Source of the DNA: JAABQT01 sp035459025
GTDB taxonomy: Bacteria > Pseudomonadota > Gammaproteobacteria > Burkholderiales > SG8-39
DNA length: 64,000 bases
Direction of reading: 5' to 3'
Assembly: GCA_035459025.1 (NCBI GenBank)
Contig: DATHYT010000068.1
Location: 1-64,000 of the forward strand
A model generated the notes under the pieces. It did not search any database. It worked only from the letters and a program-made list of their open reading frames with translations, and was not told the DNA's origin. Positions 57,531 through 64,000 of the stretch are shown here, piece by piece; position 1 is the first letter of the stretch; every line of letters starts with the position of its first letter. Position numbers and translations under genes: made by a program.

Positions 57531-57997
57531 GCGCGCTCCTCGCCCTCGCCCTCGCGGCGGCGCCCTGCGCGGTCGAGCCCGAGTGGCGCAACGAGGGCGT
57601 GGTGCAGCTTCTGCCCGCCTGCGCGCCGGGGTACACGCCGACGCTGGAAGGCGTGCGCACGGCGCTGCGCCAGGCGGGCCGGCGCGGGGAGCTCGTCGTC
57701 GGCTTCGGGCGCGTGGCGCACTACCCGTGGCTGTCGTCGTTCCTCGCGCGCCAGGCCTCAGCGTCGCGCCACTGGCCCGAGGAGCGCGCCGCGCCCGAGG
57801 GCTACGTCACGCGGGCCCTCATGGGCATGCCGGAGTTCACGGCGCTCTTCGATCCGGCATGGCGCATCGCGAGCATCGTGGTGCAGGACGTGCGCACGAA
57901 GCCGGCCGCCGAGCTCGACCTGCCGCAGGGCCATCCGCTGCCGCCGGACTTCCTGCTGCCGTACGATGCGGAGCTCGTCGTGACGCTGGTGCGCTGA
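57527..57997 (+). CDS. exported protein of unknown function
   Basis: A 156-residue protein with a short signal peptide (VSALLALALAAAPCA). The mature part starts near VEPEWRNEGVVQLLPACAPG and includes YVTRALMGMPEFTALFDPAW and LPQGHPLPPDFLLPYDAELV. It has two cysteines near the N-terminus. It is translationally coupled to the HugZ-like gene and followed by a glutathione S-transferase one base later. The family is not recognised. Confidence 0.75.
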   Translation: MSALLALALAAAPCAVEPEWRNEGVVQLLPACAPGYTPTLEGVRTALRQAGRRGELVVGFGRVAHYPWLSSFLARQASASRHWPEERAAPEGYVTRALMGMPEFTALFDPAWRIASIVVQDVRTKPAAELDLPQGHPLPPDFLLPYDAELVVTLVR

Positions 57998-57998
57998 C

Positions 57999-58598
57999 AT
58001 GGTGACGGTCTATGGCATGGCGGACTCGGGCAACTGCTACAAGGTGAAGCTCGCGCTCGAGCAGCTGAAGCTCCCCTACCAGTGGATCGAGGTGAGCACC
58101 ACCAGGGGCGAAACGCGCACCCGGGAGTTCCTCGCGCGCAACCCGAACGGCCAGGTGCCGACGCTGCAGCTCGAGGACGGCGCATACCTGCCCGAGTCGG
58201 GCGCGATCCTTTGGTACCTCGCCGAGGGCACCCCGCTCCTGCCCGCCGAGCGCCTCGCGCGCGCGCGCGTGCTGCAGTGGATGTTCTTCGAGCAGTACAG
58301 CCACGAGCCGTGCATCGCGGTGGCGCGCTCGATCCTGCGCTACCAGCCGCCCGACTCGCCGCGCCGTGCCGAGCTGCCGCGGCTGCAGGAGCGCGGGCAC
58401 AAGGCGCTCGGCGTGATGGCGCAGCAGCTGGAGAAGTCGGATTTCTTCGCCGGGTCGAAGTACTCGATCGCCGACATCGCGCTCTACGCCTACACGCACT
58501 GCGCGGCTGATGGCGGCTTCGAGCTCAAGCGCTACCCGGCGGTGCTCGCCTGGCTGATGCGCGTGAAATCGCAGCCGGGGCACGTGCCGCTCGGCTAG
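57999..58598 (+). CDS. glutathione S-transferase family protein
   Basis: A 199-residue protein with an N-terminal thioredoxin-like domain (VYGMADSGNCYKVKLALEQL, NPNGQVPTLQLEDG, LPESGAILWYLAEG) and a helical C-terminal domain (FFAGSKYSIADIALYAYTHC). The Ser in DSGNCYK is the likely glutathione-activating residue of the bacterial GST class. The substrate is unknown. Its ATG lies one base after the preceding stop. Confidence 0.92.
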   Translation: MVTVYGMADSGNCYKVKLALEQLKLPYQWIEVSTTRGETRTREFLARNPNGQVPTLQLEDGAYLPESGAILWYLAEGTPLLPAERLARARVLQWMFFEQYSHEPCIAVARSILRYQPPDSPRRAELPRLQERGHKALGVMAQQLEKSDFFAGSKYSIADIALYAYTHCAADGGFELKRYPAVLAWLMRVKSQPGHVPLG

Positions 58599-58624
58599 CT
58601 TTTGCGGTAGAGTCGCAGTACTGG

Positions 58625-60049
58625 ATGGATATCCATATCTGGGCTTGGTTCGCTCCCGTGCTGGCCGACACCCCCCTCGCCATCGTCGACCTGGAAACCA
58701 CCGGCGCGCACCCGCTGCACGACCGCGTCACCGAAGTGGCGGTGATCGAGGTCGAGCACGGCGAGGTGCGGGACGAATGGTCCACGCTGGTCAACCCCGA
58801 GTGCGCGATCCCCGGGGCGATCCAGGCGCTCACCGGCATCACCAACGACATGGTGGCGGGCGCGCCGACCTTCGCTCGCCTGGCGCAGGAGCTGCACGAG
58901 CGCCTCGACGGGCGCGTGCTCGTCGCGCACAACGCGCGCTTCGACTACGGCTTTCTGCGGCAGGAATTCCAGCGCGTGGGTCTCGCGTTTCGCGCGAAGA
59001 CGCTGTGCACGGTGAAGCTCTCGCGGCGACTGTACCCGGAGCACGCGCGCCACAACCTCGACAGCCTCATCGCGCGCCATAACCTGGATTGCCGCGCGCG
59101 CCACCGCGCGCTCGGCGACGCCGAGGCCGTGTGGCAGTTCCTGCGCCTCGCCGCCGAGGAGCGCGGCGAGGAGGTGCTGGCCGTGGCGGCGCGCCAGGTG
59201 GCGAAGCAGCCCTCGCTTCCCGCGCACCTCGACCGCGCCATGGTGGACGCGATCCCCGAGGCGCCGGGCGTGTACCTGCTCTACGGCGAATCGGGCGCGC
59301 CGCTCTACGTGGGCAAGAGCATCGACATGCGCGCGCGCGTGCTCTCGCACTTCGCCGACGACCTGCGCTCGCCGCGCGAGATGCAGCTCGCGCGCGAGGT
59401 GCGCCGCGTCGAGTGGCAGCGCACCGCGGGCGAGCTCGGTGCGCTGCTGCGCGAGGCGCAGCTGGTGAAGGAGCTGCTGCCCGTCTTCAACCGGCAGCTG
59501 CGGCGCCCGGCGGATCTCTGCGGCTTCGCCTTCGACGCAAAGCGCCTGCGCCTCGTGCACGACTTCGACGCCGAGGGCATCGCGCACGTGCACGGCCTGT
59601 TCCGCAGCCGCCGCGCGGCGCTCGCCGCGTTGCGCGGCCTCGCCGACGCGCACGGCCTCTGCCTGCAGTCGCTCGGGTTCGAGACCGCGCGCAAAGGCGC
59701 GTGCTTCCGGCACCAGATCCGGCGCTGCGCGGGCCTGTGCGCCGGGCAGGAATCGGTGCACGCGCACCACGCGCGCCTCGCCACTGCCCTTGCGGGCCTG
59801 AAGAACGCCGCCTGGCCCTGGCGCGGGCCGGTGGGCGTGGTGGAGGAAGACGCGGCGCGCGAGGCGACCGAGGTGCACGTGGTGCACCAGTGGTGCTACG
59901 TCGGCACGGCGCGCGCCGAGGACGAGGTGCCGGCGCTGCTCGAGTCGGCGCGTCGCCCGCGCTTCGATCTCGACCAGTACAAGATCCTGCAGCGCCACCT
60001 GCGGGCGCGCCGCGCGCGCGTCGTGGAGCTCGCGTGCACGTCGAGCTGA
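58625..60049 (+). CDS. DnaQ-like 3'-5' exonuclease fused to a UvrC/Cho-like GIY-YIG nuclease domain
   Basis: A 474-residue two-domain nuclease. Residues about 15-180 form a DEDDh exonuclease: Asp and Glu in IVDLETTGAH, Asp in VAHNARFDYGFL, and His and Asp in HRALGDAEAVW. Residues about 215-300 form a GIY-YIG domain (GVYLLYGESGAPLYVGKSID) with the Glu/Asn pair near KELLPVFNRQL. The C-terminal 170 residues resemble the Cho/UvrC extension, with a Cys-rich KGACFRHQIRRCAGLCAG. Such fusions are annotated as DNA polymerase III epsilon-like and probably act in repair. A TAGAGT box (58608-58613) lies just before the start. Confidence 0.9.
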   Translation: MDIHIWAWFAPVLADTPLAIVDLETTGAHPLHDRVTEVAVIEVEHGEVRDEWSTLVNPECAIPGAIQALTGITNDMVAGAPTFARLAQELHERLDGRVLVAHNARFDYGFLRQEFQRVGLAFRAKTLCTVKLSRRLYPEHARHNLDSLIARHNLDCRARHRALGDAEAVWQFLRLAAEERGEEVLAVAARQVAKQPSLPAHLDRAMVDAIPEAPGVYLLYGESGAPLYVGKSIDMRARVLSHFADDLRSPREMQLAREVRRVEWQRTAGELGALLREAQLVKELLPVFNRQLRRPADLCGFAFDAKRLRLVHDFDAEGIAHVHGLFRSRRAALAALRGLADAHGLCLQSLGFETARKGACFRHQIRRCAGLCAGQESVHAHHARLATALAGLKNAAWPWRGPVGVVEEDAAREATEVHVVHQWCYVGTARAEDEVPALLESARRPRFDLDQYKILQRHLRARRARVVELACTSS

Positions 60050-60954
60050 TGGTGCCGGGGGTGTTCGCCGCGCCGCCGGGGCCGCGCCGCCCGGCGCTGG
60101 AGCTGCTGCTCGCGCGCGCGCGCGTGGTGCACGCCGACCCCGAGAGCGCCGAGACCTGGCTCGGCCGCGGCTTCGGCCAGGAACAGTTGCCCGCCGGCGC
60201 GCTCACCGCGGGCGCGCCCGGCTTCTGGCTGCGCGCCGATCCCGTGCACCTGCGCGTGCTGCGCGACCGCGTCGTCATCGTGCCGCTCGCCGGGCTCGCG
60301 CCCGAGACCGCGGCGGCGCTCGTCGCGACGCTCAACCGCCACTTCGCCGGCCGGCACGAGTTCCGCGCGCCGCACCCGGATCGCTGGGTAATGTCGAACG
60401 CGCCGGAGGCGCTTCGGTCGAGCCCGCCCGCGCCGCTTCGAGCGCCGCCGGCGCGCGCGCTGGCGGGCGCGGACTTCGGCGCGCACCTGCCGGCCGCGCC
60501 CTGGCCCGCGCTGCTGAACGAGATCCAGATGGCGCTGCACGAGCACCCGGCGAACGAAGGACGCGAGCTGGAGGTGAACGGCGTATGGCTGTGGGGCGCG
60601 GGCGAGCTGCCCGCGACGGCCACGGCGCCCTGGCGCTCGGTGAGCGCCGAGGACCCGCTCGCGCTCGGCCTGGCGCGCATCGCGCGCCTCGCGCACCGCA
60701 CGCCGCCGGCCTCGGCCACCGAGTGGCTCGCCGAGCTGCCCGAGGAAGGGCGCCACCTCGCCGCGTTCGACGCGCTGCACGAGTCGCTGGAGGCCGACTG
60801 GTTCGCGCCGCTCGTGGCCGCGCTGCGCGCGGGGCGCATCGGCATGCTGACGCTGCACGTGCCCGACGCCGGCTGCGCCTTCGAGGCGGTGCGCGCGGAC
60901 CTGCGCCGCTTCTGGCGCCGCCCGCGCCCGCTGCAGGCCCATGCGCCTCGTTGA
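60034..60954 (+). CDS. phosphoglycerate mutase-like protein encoded upstream of recJ
   Basis: A 306-residue protein. A related gene annotated as phosphoglycerate mutase commonly sits before recJ in betaproteobacteria. The best-matched part is PALLNEIQMALHEHPANEGR followed by LEVNGVWLWGAGELP. The metal and phosphoserine residues of the alkaline-phosphatase-type mutases cannot be picked out, so mutase activity is doubtful. The GTG start overlaps the nuclease gene by 16 bases, and the end overlaps recJ by 14 bases. Confidence 0.75.
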   Translation: MHVELMVPGVFAAPPGPRRPALELLLARARVVHADPESAETWLGRGFGQEQLPAGALTAGAPGFWLRADPVHLRVLRDRVVIVPLAGLAPETAAALVATLNRHFAGRHEFRAPHPDRWVMSNAPEALRSSPPAPLRAPPARALAGADFGAHLPAAPWPALLNEIQMALHEHPANEGRELEVNGVWLWGAGELPATATAPWRSVSAEDPLALGLARIARLAHRTPPASATEWLAELPEEGRHLAAFDALHESLEADWFAPLVAALRAGRIGMLTLHVPDAGCAFEAVRADLRRFWRRPRPLQAHAPR

Positions 60955-62641
60955 GCGCCCGTACGACGAGGTCGACCGGCGCGCGTTGATCAACGCCGGG
61001 CTGCACCCGGTGCTCGCGCGCGTGTACGCCGCGCGCCGCATCCGCTCGGCCGCCGAGCTCGAGGACGACGTGAAGCGGCTGCTGCCGCCCGCCTCGCTCG
61101 CGCGCTGCGGGGAAGCCGCGGTGCTGCTCGCCGACGCCATCGCCGCGCAGAAGAAGCTCCTCATCATCGCCGACTACGACGCCGACGGCGCCACCGCCTG
61201 CGCGGTGGGCGTGCGCGCGCTGCGTGCCATGGGCGCCAGCGTCGACTACCTGGTGCCGAACCGCTTCGAGCTCGGCTACGGCCTGACGCCCGAGCTCGTC
61301 GACATCGCCGCCGCGCGCAAGCCCGACCTGCTCATCACGGTGGACAACGGCATCGCGAGCGTCGAGGGCGTGGCGCGCGCGAGCGCGCTCGGCATCGCCA
61401 CGCTCGTCACCGACCACCACCTGCCCGGCGCCGAGCTGCCGCGTGCCGCGTGCATCGTCAACCCGAACCAGCCCGGCTGCGGCTTCGCCTCCAAGGCGAT
61501 CGCCGGCGTGGGCGTCATGTTCTACGTCATGCTCGCGCTGCGCGCCGAGCTGAGGACGCGCGGCGCGTTCAAGGACGGCAAGGAGCCCAACCTCGCCGCG
61601 CTCACCGACTTGGTCGCGCTCGGCACGGTGGCCGACGTGGTGCCGCTGGATGCCAACAACCGGATCCTGGTCGCCGAGGGCCTGAAGCGCATCCGCGCCG
61701 GGCGCGCACAGCCCGGGCTCGGCGAGCTGCTGCGCGCCGCGGGACGCGGCGCCGCGCAGGCCGGCGGTTTCGACCTCGGCTTCATCCTCGGCCCGCGCCT
61801 GAACGCTGCCGGCCGGCTCGCCGACATGAGCCTCGGCATCGAGTGCCTGGTCACCGACGACGCGGCGCGCGCCGCCAACTGCGCGCAGGAGCTCGACCGC
61901 CTCAACCGCGAGCGGCGCAGGATCGAAGCCGAGATGCTCGAGCAGGCGCGCGCGGCCGCCGATGCCATCGCCGAGGCGCCGGGCGCGGCGGTCGCGCTCT
62001 ACGATCCCGCGTGGCATCCCGGCGTGGTCGGCATCCTCGCCTCGCGCCTCCGCGAGCGCCTGCACCGGCCGGTGATCTGCTTTGCGCGCGCGAACGAAAC
62101 GGCGCAGTCGGGTCAACTTCGCGGCTCGGGCCGATCGATTCCGGGCTTTCACCTGCGCGACTGCCTCGACCTCGTCGCCAAGCGCGACCCCGGCCTCATC
62201 GTGCGCTTCGGCGGCCACGCGCAGGCCGCGGGCCTCACGCTGCGCGAAACGGACCTGTCGCGGTTTGGCGACGCTTTTGCGCGCGCCGCCGAGGAAACGA
62301 TGCCGCGCGAGGCGCTCACGCGCACGGTGGAGACCGACGGCGCGCTCGAGCCGCAGCAATTTTCGCTCGGATTGGCGCAATTGCTCGAAGCGCGCGTATG
62401 GGGTCCGGGCTTTCCGCCGCCACTCTTCTGCGATACATTCGCGCTCGAAAGCCAGCGCGTGGTCGGCGAGAAGCATTCGAAGCTGCAACTCGTGAAGGAC
62501 GGCCGCCGCCTGCAAGCCATGCGCTTCAACGCCCTCGACCCGCTGCCGACCCGCTTCCGCGCCGCCTACCGGCTGAGCGTGAACGAGTACAACGGCGTGC
62601 AGAGCGTGCAGGTGAGCCTCGAGCACGTGGAAGGCGCATGA
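60941..62641 (+). CDS. recJ: single-stranded-DNA-specific exonuclease RecJ
   Basis: A 566-residue DHH-family 5'-3' exonuclease of recombination and mismatch repair. Motifs in order are IADYDADGATACAVGV, LLITVDNGIAS, VTDHHLPGAELP, LGTVADVVPLDANNRIL, FILGPRLNAAGRLADM and RFGGHAQAAGLTL. An OB domain ends the protein. The ATG lies within the preceding gene, and the stop overlaps the methyltransferase start (ATGA). Confidence 0.96.
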   Translation: MRLVERPYDEVDRRALINAGLHPVLARVYAARRIRSAAELEDDVKRLLPPASLARCGEAAVLLADAIAAQKKLLIIADYDADGATACAVGVRALRAMGASVDYLVPNRFELGYGLTPELVDIAAARKPDLLITVDNGIASVEGVARASALGIATLVTDHHLPGAELPRAACIVNPNQPGCGFASKAIAGVGVMFYVMLALRAELRTRGAFKDGKEPNLAALTDLVALGTVADVVPLDANNRILVAEGLKRIRAGRAQPGLGELLRAAGRGAAQAGGFDLGFILGPRLNAAGRLADMSLGIECLVTDDAARAANCAQELDRLNRERRRIEAEMLEQARAAADAIAEAPGAAVALYDPAWHPGVVGILASRLRERLHRPVICFARANETAQSGQLRGSGRSIPGFHLRDCLDLVAKRDPGLIVRFGGHAQAAGLTLRETDLSRFGDAFARAAEETMPREALTRTVETDGALEPQQFSLGLAQLLEARVWGPGFPPPLFCDTFALESQRVVGEKHSKLQLVKDGRRLQAMRFNALDPLPTRFRAAYRLSVNEYNGVQSVQVSLEHVEGA

Positions 62642-63435
62642 GGCTGCTCGCGCTCCTCGCGCTCGCGCCGCTGCTGGTCCTTGCGCAGGACAAGCCGGTC
62701 GACGCCGGTCCCTACGTCCCCTCGCCGCAGAGCGTGGTTTCCGACATGCTGAAGCTCGCCGAGGTCGGCCCGGAGGACTTCGTCATCGACCTCGGCTCGG
62801 GCGACGGCCGCATCGTGCGCACCGCGGCGCTGATCTTTGGCGCGCGCGGCTTCGGCGTCGAGATCCGCGACGAGCTGGTGCGCCAGTCGAACGCCGACGC
62901 GGCGCGCGAAGGCATCGCCGACCGCGTGAAGTTCGTCAATGCGGATCTCTTCAAGACCGACGTCTCGCAGGCCACGGTGCTCACCATGTACCTGCTGCCG
63001 GACACGGTGAACCTGCTGCGCGAGAAGCTCCTGCGGGAGCTGAAGCCCGGCACGCGGGTGCTGTCGCACGACTACCCGCTCGCGGGCTGGATCCCGGAGA
63101 AGTACGTGCAGATGGACCTCGAGGACAAGGTGAAGATCAGCGGGGTCACCACCACCCTGATCTATCTGTACGTGGTGCCGGCGCAGGTCGGCGGCCGCTG
63201 GCAGGCGCGCGGTCCCGGCGGCGCCCTGACGCTCGACCTGAAGCAGCAGGTGACGCGCGTGTCGGGCAGCGCGCGGCACGCCGGCCGGGACAGCGCGCTC
63301 CAGGACGTGAAGCTGCGCGGCACCGAGCTCTCGTTCGGGCTCGGCGGCAAGACCTGGCGCGGGCGCGTGGACGGGGCGAGCATCGCGGGCGAGATCGAAG
63401 GCGGCGGCGCCTGGAGCGCCCGGCGTGGCAAGTGA
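62638..63435 (+). CDS. class I SAM-methyltransferase-fold protein with a signal peptide
   Basis: A 265-residue protein. An N-terminal hydrophobic signal sequence (LLALLALAPLLVLAQD) is followed by a Rossmann methyltransferase domain with SAM motif I FVIDLGSGDGRIVRTAALIF and the acidic VEIRDELVRQSN. Residues 185-265 form a beta-rich extension (GGALTLDLKQQVTRVSGSAR). Export would place it in the periplasm, where SAM is not expected, so the true ligand or location is open. It is coupled to recJ by a four-base overlap. Confidence 0.85.
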   Translation: MRLLALLALAPLLVLAQDKPVDAGPYVPSPQSVVSDMLKLAEVGPEDFVIDLGSGDGRIVRTAALIFGARGFGVEIRDELVRQSNADAAREGIADRVKFVNADLFKTDVSQATVLTMYLLPDTVNLLREKLLRELKPGTRVLSHDYPLAGWIPEKYVQMDLEDKVKISGVTTTLIYLYVVPAQVGGRWQARGPGGALTLDLKQQVTRVSGSARHAGRDSALQDVKLRGTELSFGLGGKTWRGRVDGASIAGEIEGGGAWSARRGK

Positions 63436-63644
63436 TGGAACGCAAGCGCGTCAATTCGTCGAAAGTGCGCGCGGTCGGCTACGACGAGCGCAGCCAGACG
63501 CTGGAGGTCGAGCTTTCGAACGGCCAGGTGTGGCAGTACTCGAAGGTCTACCCCGAGGTGTACCGCCGCTTCATGGCGGCGCCCAATCCCGCCACCTTCT
63601 ACGAAGACAAGATTGCCGAGGACTATACGGGCCGGCGCGTTTAG
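63435..63644 (+). CDS. KTSC domain protein
   Basis: A 69-residue protein with the KTSC pattern: VNSSKVRAVGYDERSQTLEV, then LSNGQVWQYSKVYPEVYRRF and APNPATFYEDKI. The domain is named after lysyl-tRNA synthetase C-termini of some bacteria; its role is unknown. The ATG shares a base with the methyltransferase stop (TGATG); a GTG codon just before it is also possible. Confidence 0.85.
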   Translation: MERKRVNSSKVRAVGYDERSQTLEVELSNGQVWQYSKVYPEVYRRFMAAPNPATFYEDKIAEDYTGRRV

Positions 63645-64000
63645 CGCGCTCCTCGCCGCCGCAACGGCCGCGGCGGCCATCGAGCCCCCGTACGAAGCCG
63701 TGCAGCGCGGCGCCGACTGCAACCTGCGGCCCGACGGCAGCCTCGGCTGCCGCTACCGCGTCGGCAAAGACCTGGAGTTCGAGCTGCACCGCATCGGCGA
63801 GCGCGGCGTCGGGCTGCGCCTCACGCGCTCGAGCGAGGCGGGCGACTACCGCGCGGACCGCGAGATGATGTCGCGCTGCGTGTTCGTGCGCCACGGCGAG
63901 CGCGGGCGCGAGGCGGGCGGTGGCGAGTTCGACTACGCGTTCGTCTCCGGCCGCAACGGCTTCGTCTACCGCAGCCTGCGCGAGTGCAGGCTGGCGCGAT
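63613..64000 (+). CDS. exported protein of unknown function, 3' end cut by window
   Basis: The open frame after the KTSC gene encodes a signal-peptide-like start (RAGAFSALLAAATAAAA) and a mature part IEPPYEAVQRGADCNLRPDG with two further cysteines. No ATG or GTG lies in a suitable place; the TTG at 63613, inside the KTSC gene, would give a complete signal peptide. At least 129 codons are present. Not recognised. Confidence 0.55.
   Translation, partial: MPRTIRAGAFSALLAAATAAAAIEPPYEAVQRGADCNLRPDGSLGCRYRVGKDLEFELHRIGERGVGLRLTRSSEAGDYRADREMMSRCVFVRHGERGREAGGGEFDYAFVSGRNGFVYRSLRECRLAR

Overview
The window is a very GC-rich, densely packed piece of bacterial chromosome with almost every base in a gene. 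Gene content and order point to a betaproteobacterium: tRNA-Val - thrS - infC - rpmI - rplT - pheS - pheT - ihfA - merR-type gene - tRNA-Pro, ispB divergent from rplU-rpmA-obgE, pilS-pilR next to ampD, and surE-pcm-nlpD. I cannot place it below class. No prophage, insertion sequence, CRISPR array, rRNA or plasmid function is visible. Accessory signal is limited to small gene remnants beside two tRNA genes and one long perfect inverted repeat.

Layout. 1-5 kb: 3'-truncated malic enzyme gene (maeB), an aminotransferase, a lytic transglycosylase, a possible structured RNA and a lysine-rich histone-like protein. 4.8-9.1 kb: class Ia ribonucleotide reductase operon nrdA-nrdB-DUF2442 on the minus strand, with two NrdR boxes 31 bp apart. 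9.3-13 kb: PP0621-pilS-pilR-ampD. 13-17.3 kb: tRNA-Pro(CGG), ispB, and the divergent rplU-rpmA-obgE-proB. 17.3-19.6 kb: CNP1-like, DUF3501, rubrerythrin, a 36-residue ORF and rppH. 19.6-25.9 kb: proS, transglycosylase, DUF58, TgpA transglutaminase and MltB, coupled by stop/start overlaps. 25.9-30.4 kb: SDR - acyl-CoA dehydrogenase - surE - pcm - nlpD on the minus strand, without rpoS after nlpD. 31-38.4 kb: the translation operon bracketed by tRNA-Val and tRNA-Pro. 38.5-49 kb: sixA, mscS, ppx, ppk1, dgkA, yceI, a membrane protein, relA, mtfA, a flavodoxin and a PNPOx protein. 49.3-54.2 kb: a DpgC-like crotonase, then comEC, dodecin, an unknown protein and an alpha/beta hydrolase. 54.2-57 kb: DUF2062, a small membrane protein, a 31-bp inverted repeat and lolD-lolC. 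57-64 kb: HugZ-like, secreted unknown, GST, DnaQ/GIY-YIG nuclease, mutase-like, recJ, signal-peptide methyltransferase, KTSC protein and a partial exported protein.

How the genes work together. Several genes form functional sets: polyphosphate and ppGpp metabolism (ppk1, ppx, relA), envelope and peptidoglycan maintenance (three lytic transglycosylases, ampD, nlpD, lolCD, dgkA), DNA uptake and repair (comEC, recJ, DnaQ/GIY-YIG), dNTP supply (nrdAB) and translation. The most unusual observations are a perfect 31-bp inverted repeat that supplies the stop codons of both convergent neighbours, a comEC reading frame that runs without a stop into an in-frame dodecin gene, a thrS start five bases from the CCA end of tRNA-Val, a DpgC-like crotonase outside any visible glycopeptide cluster, gene remnants abutting the 3' ends of both tRNA-Pro genes, and several -10 boxes placed so that transcripts would be leaderless. 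No wholly new multi-gene system could be demonstrated.
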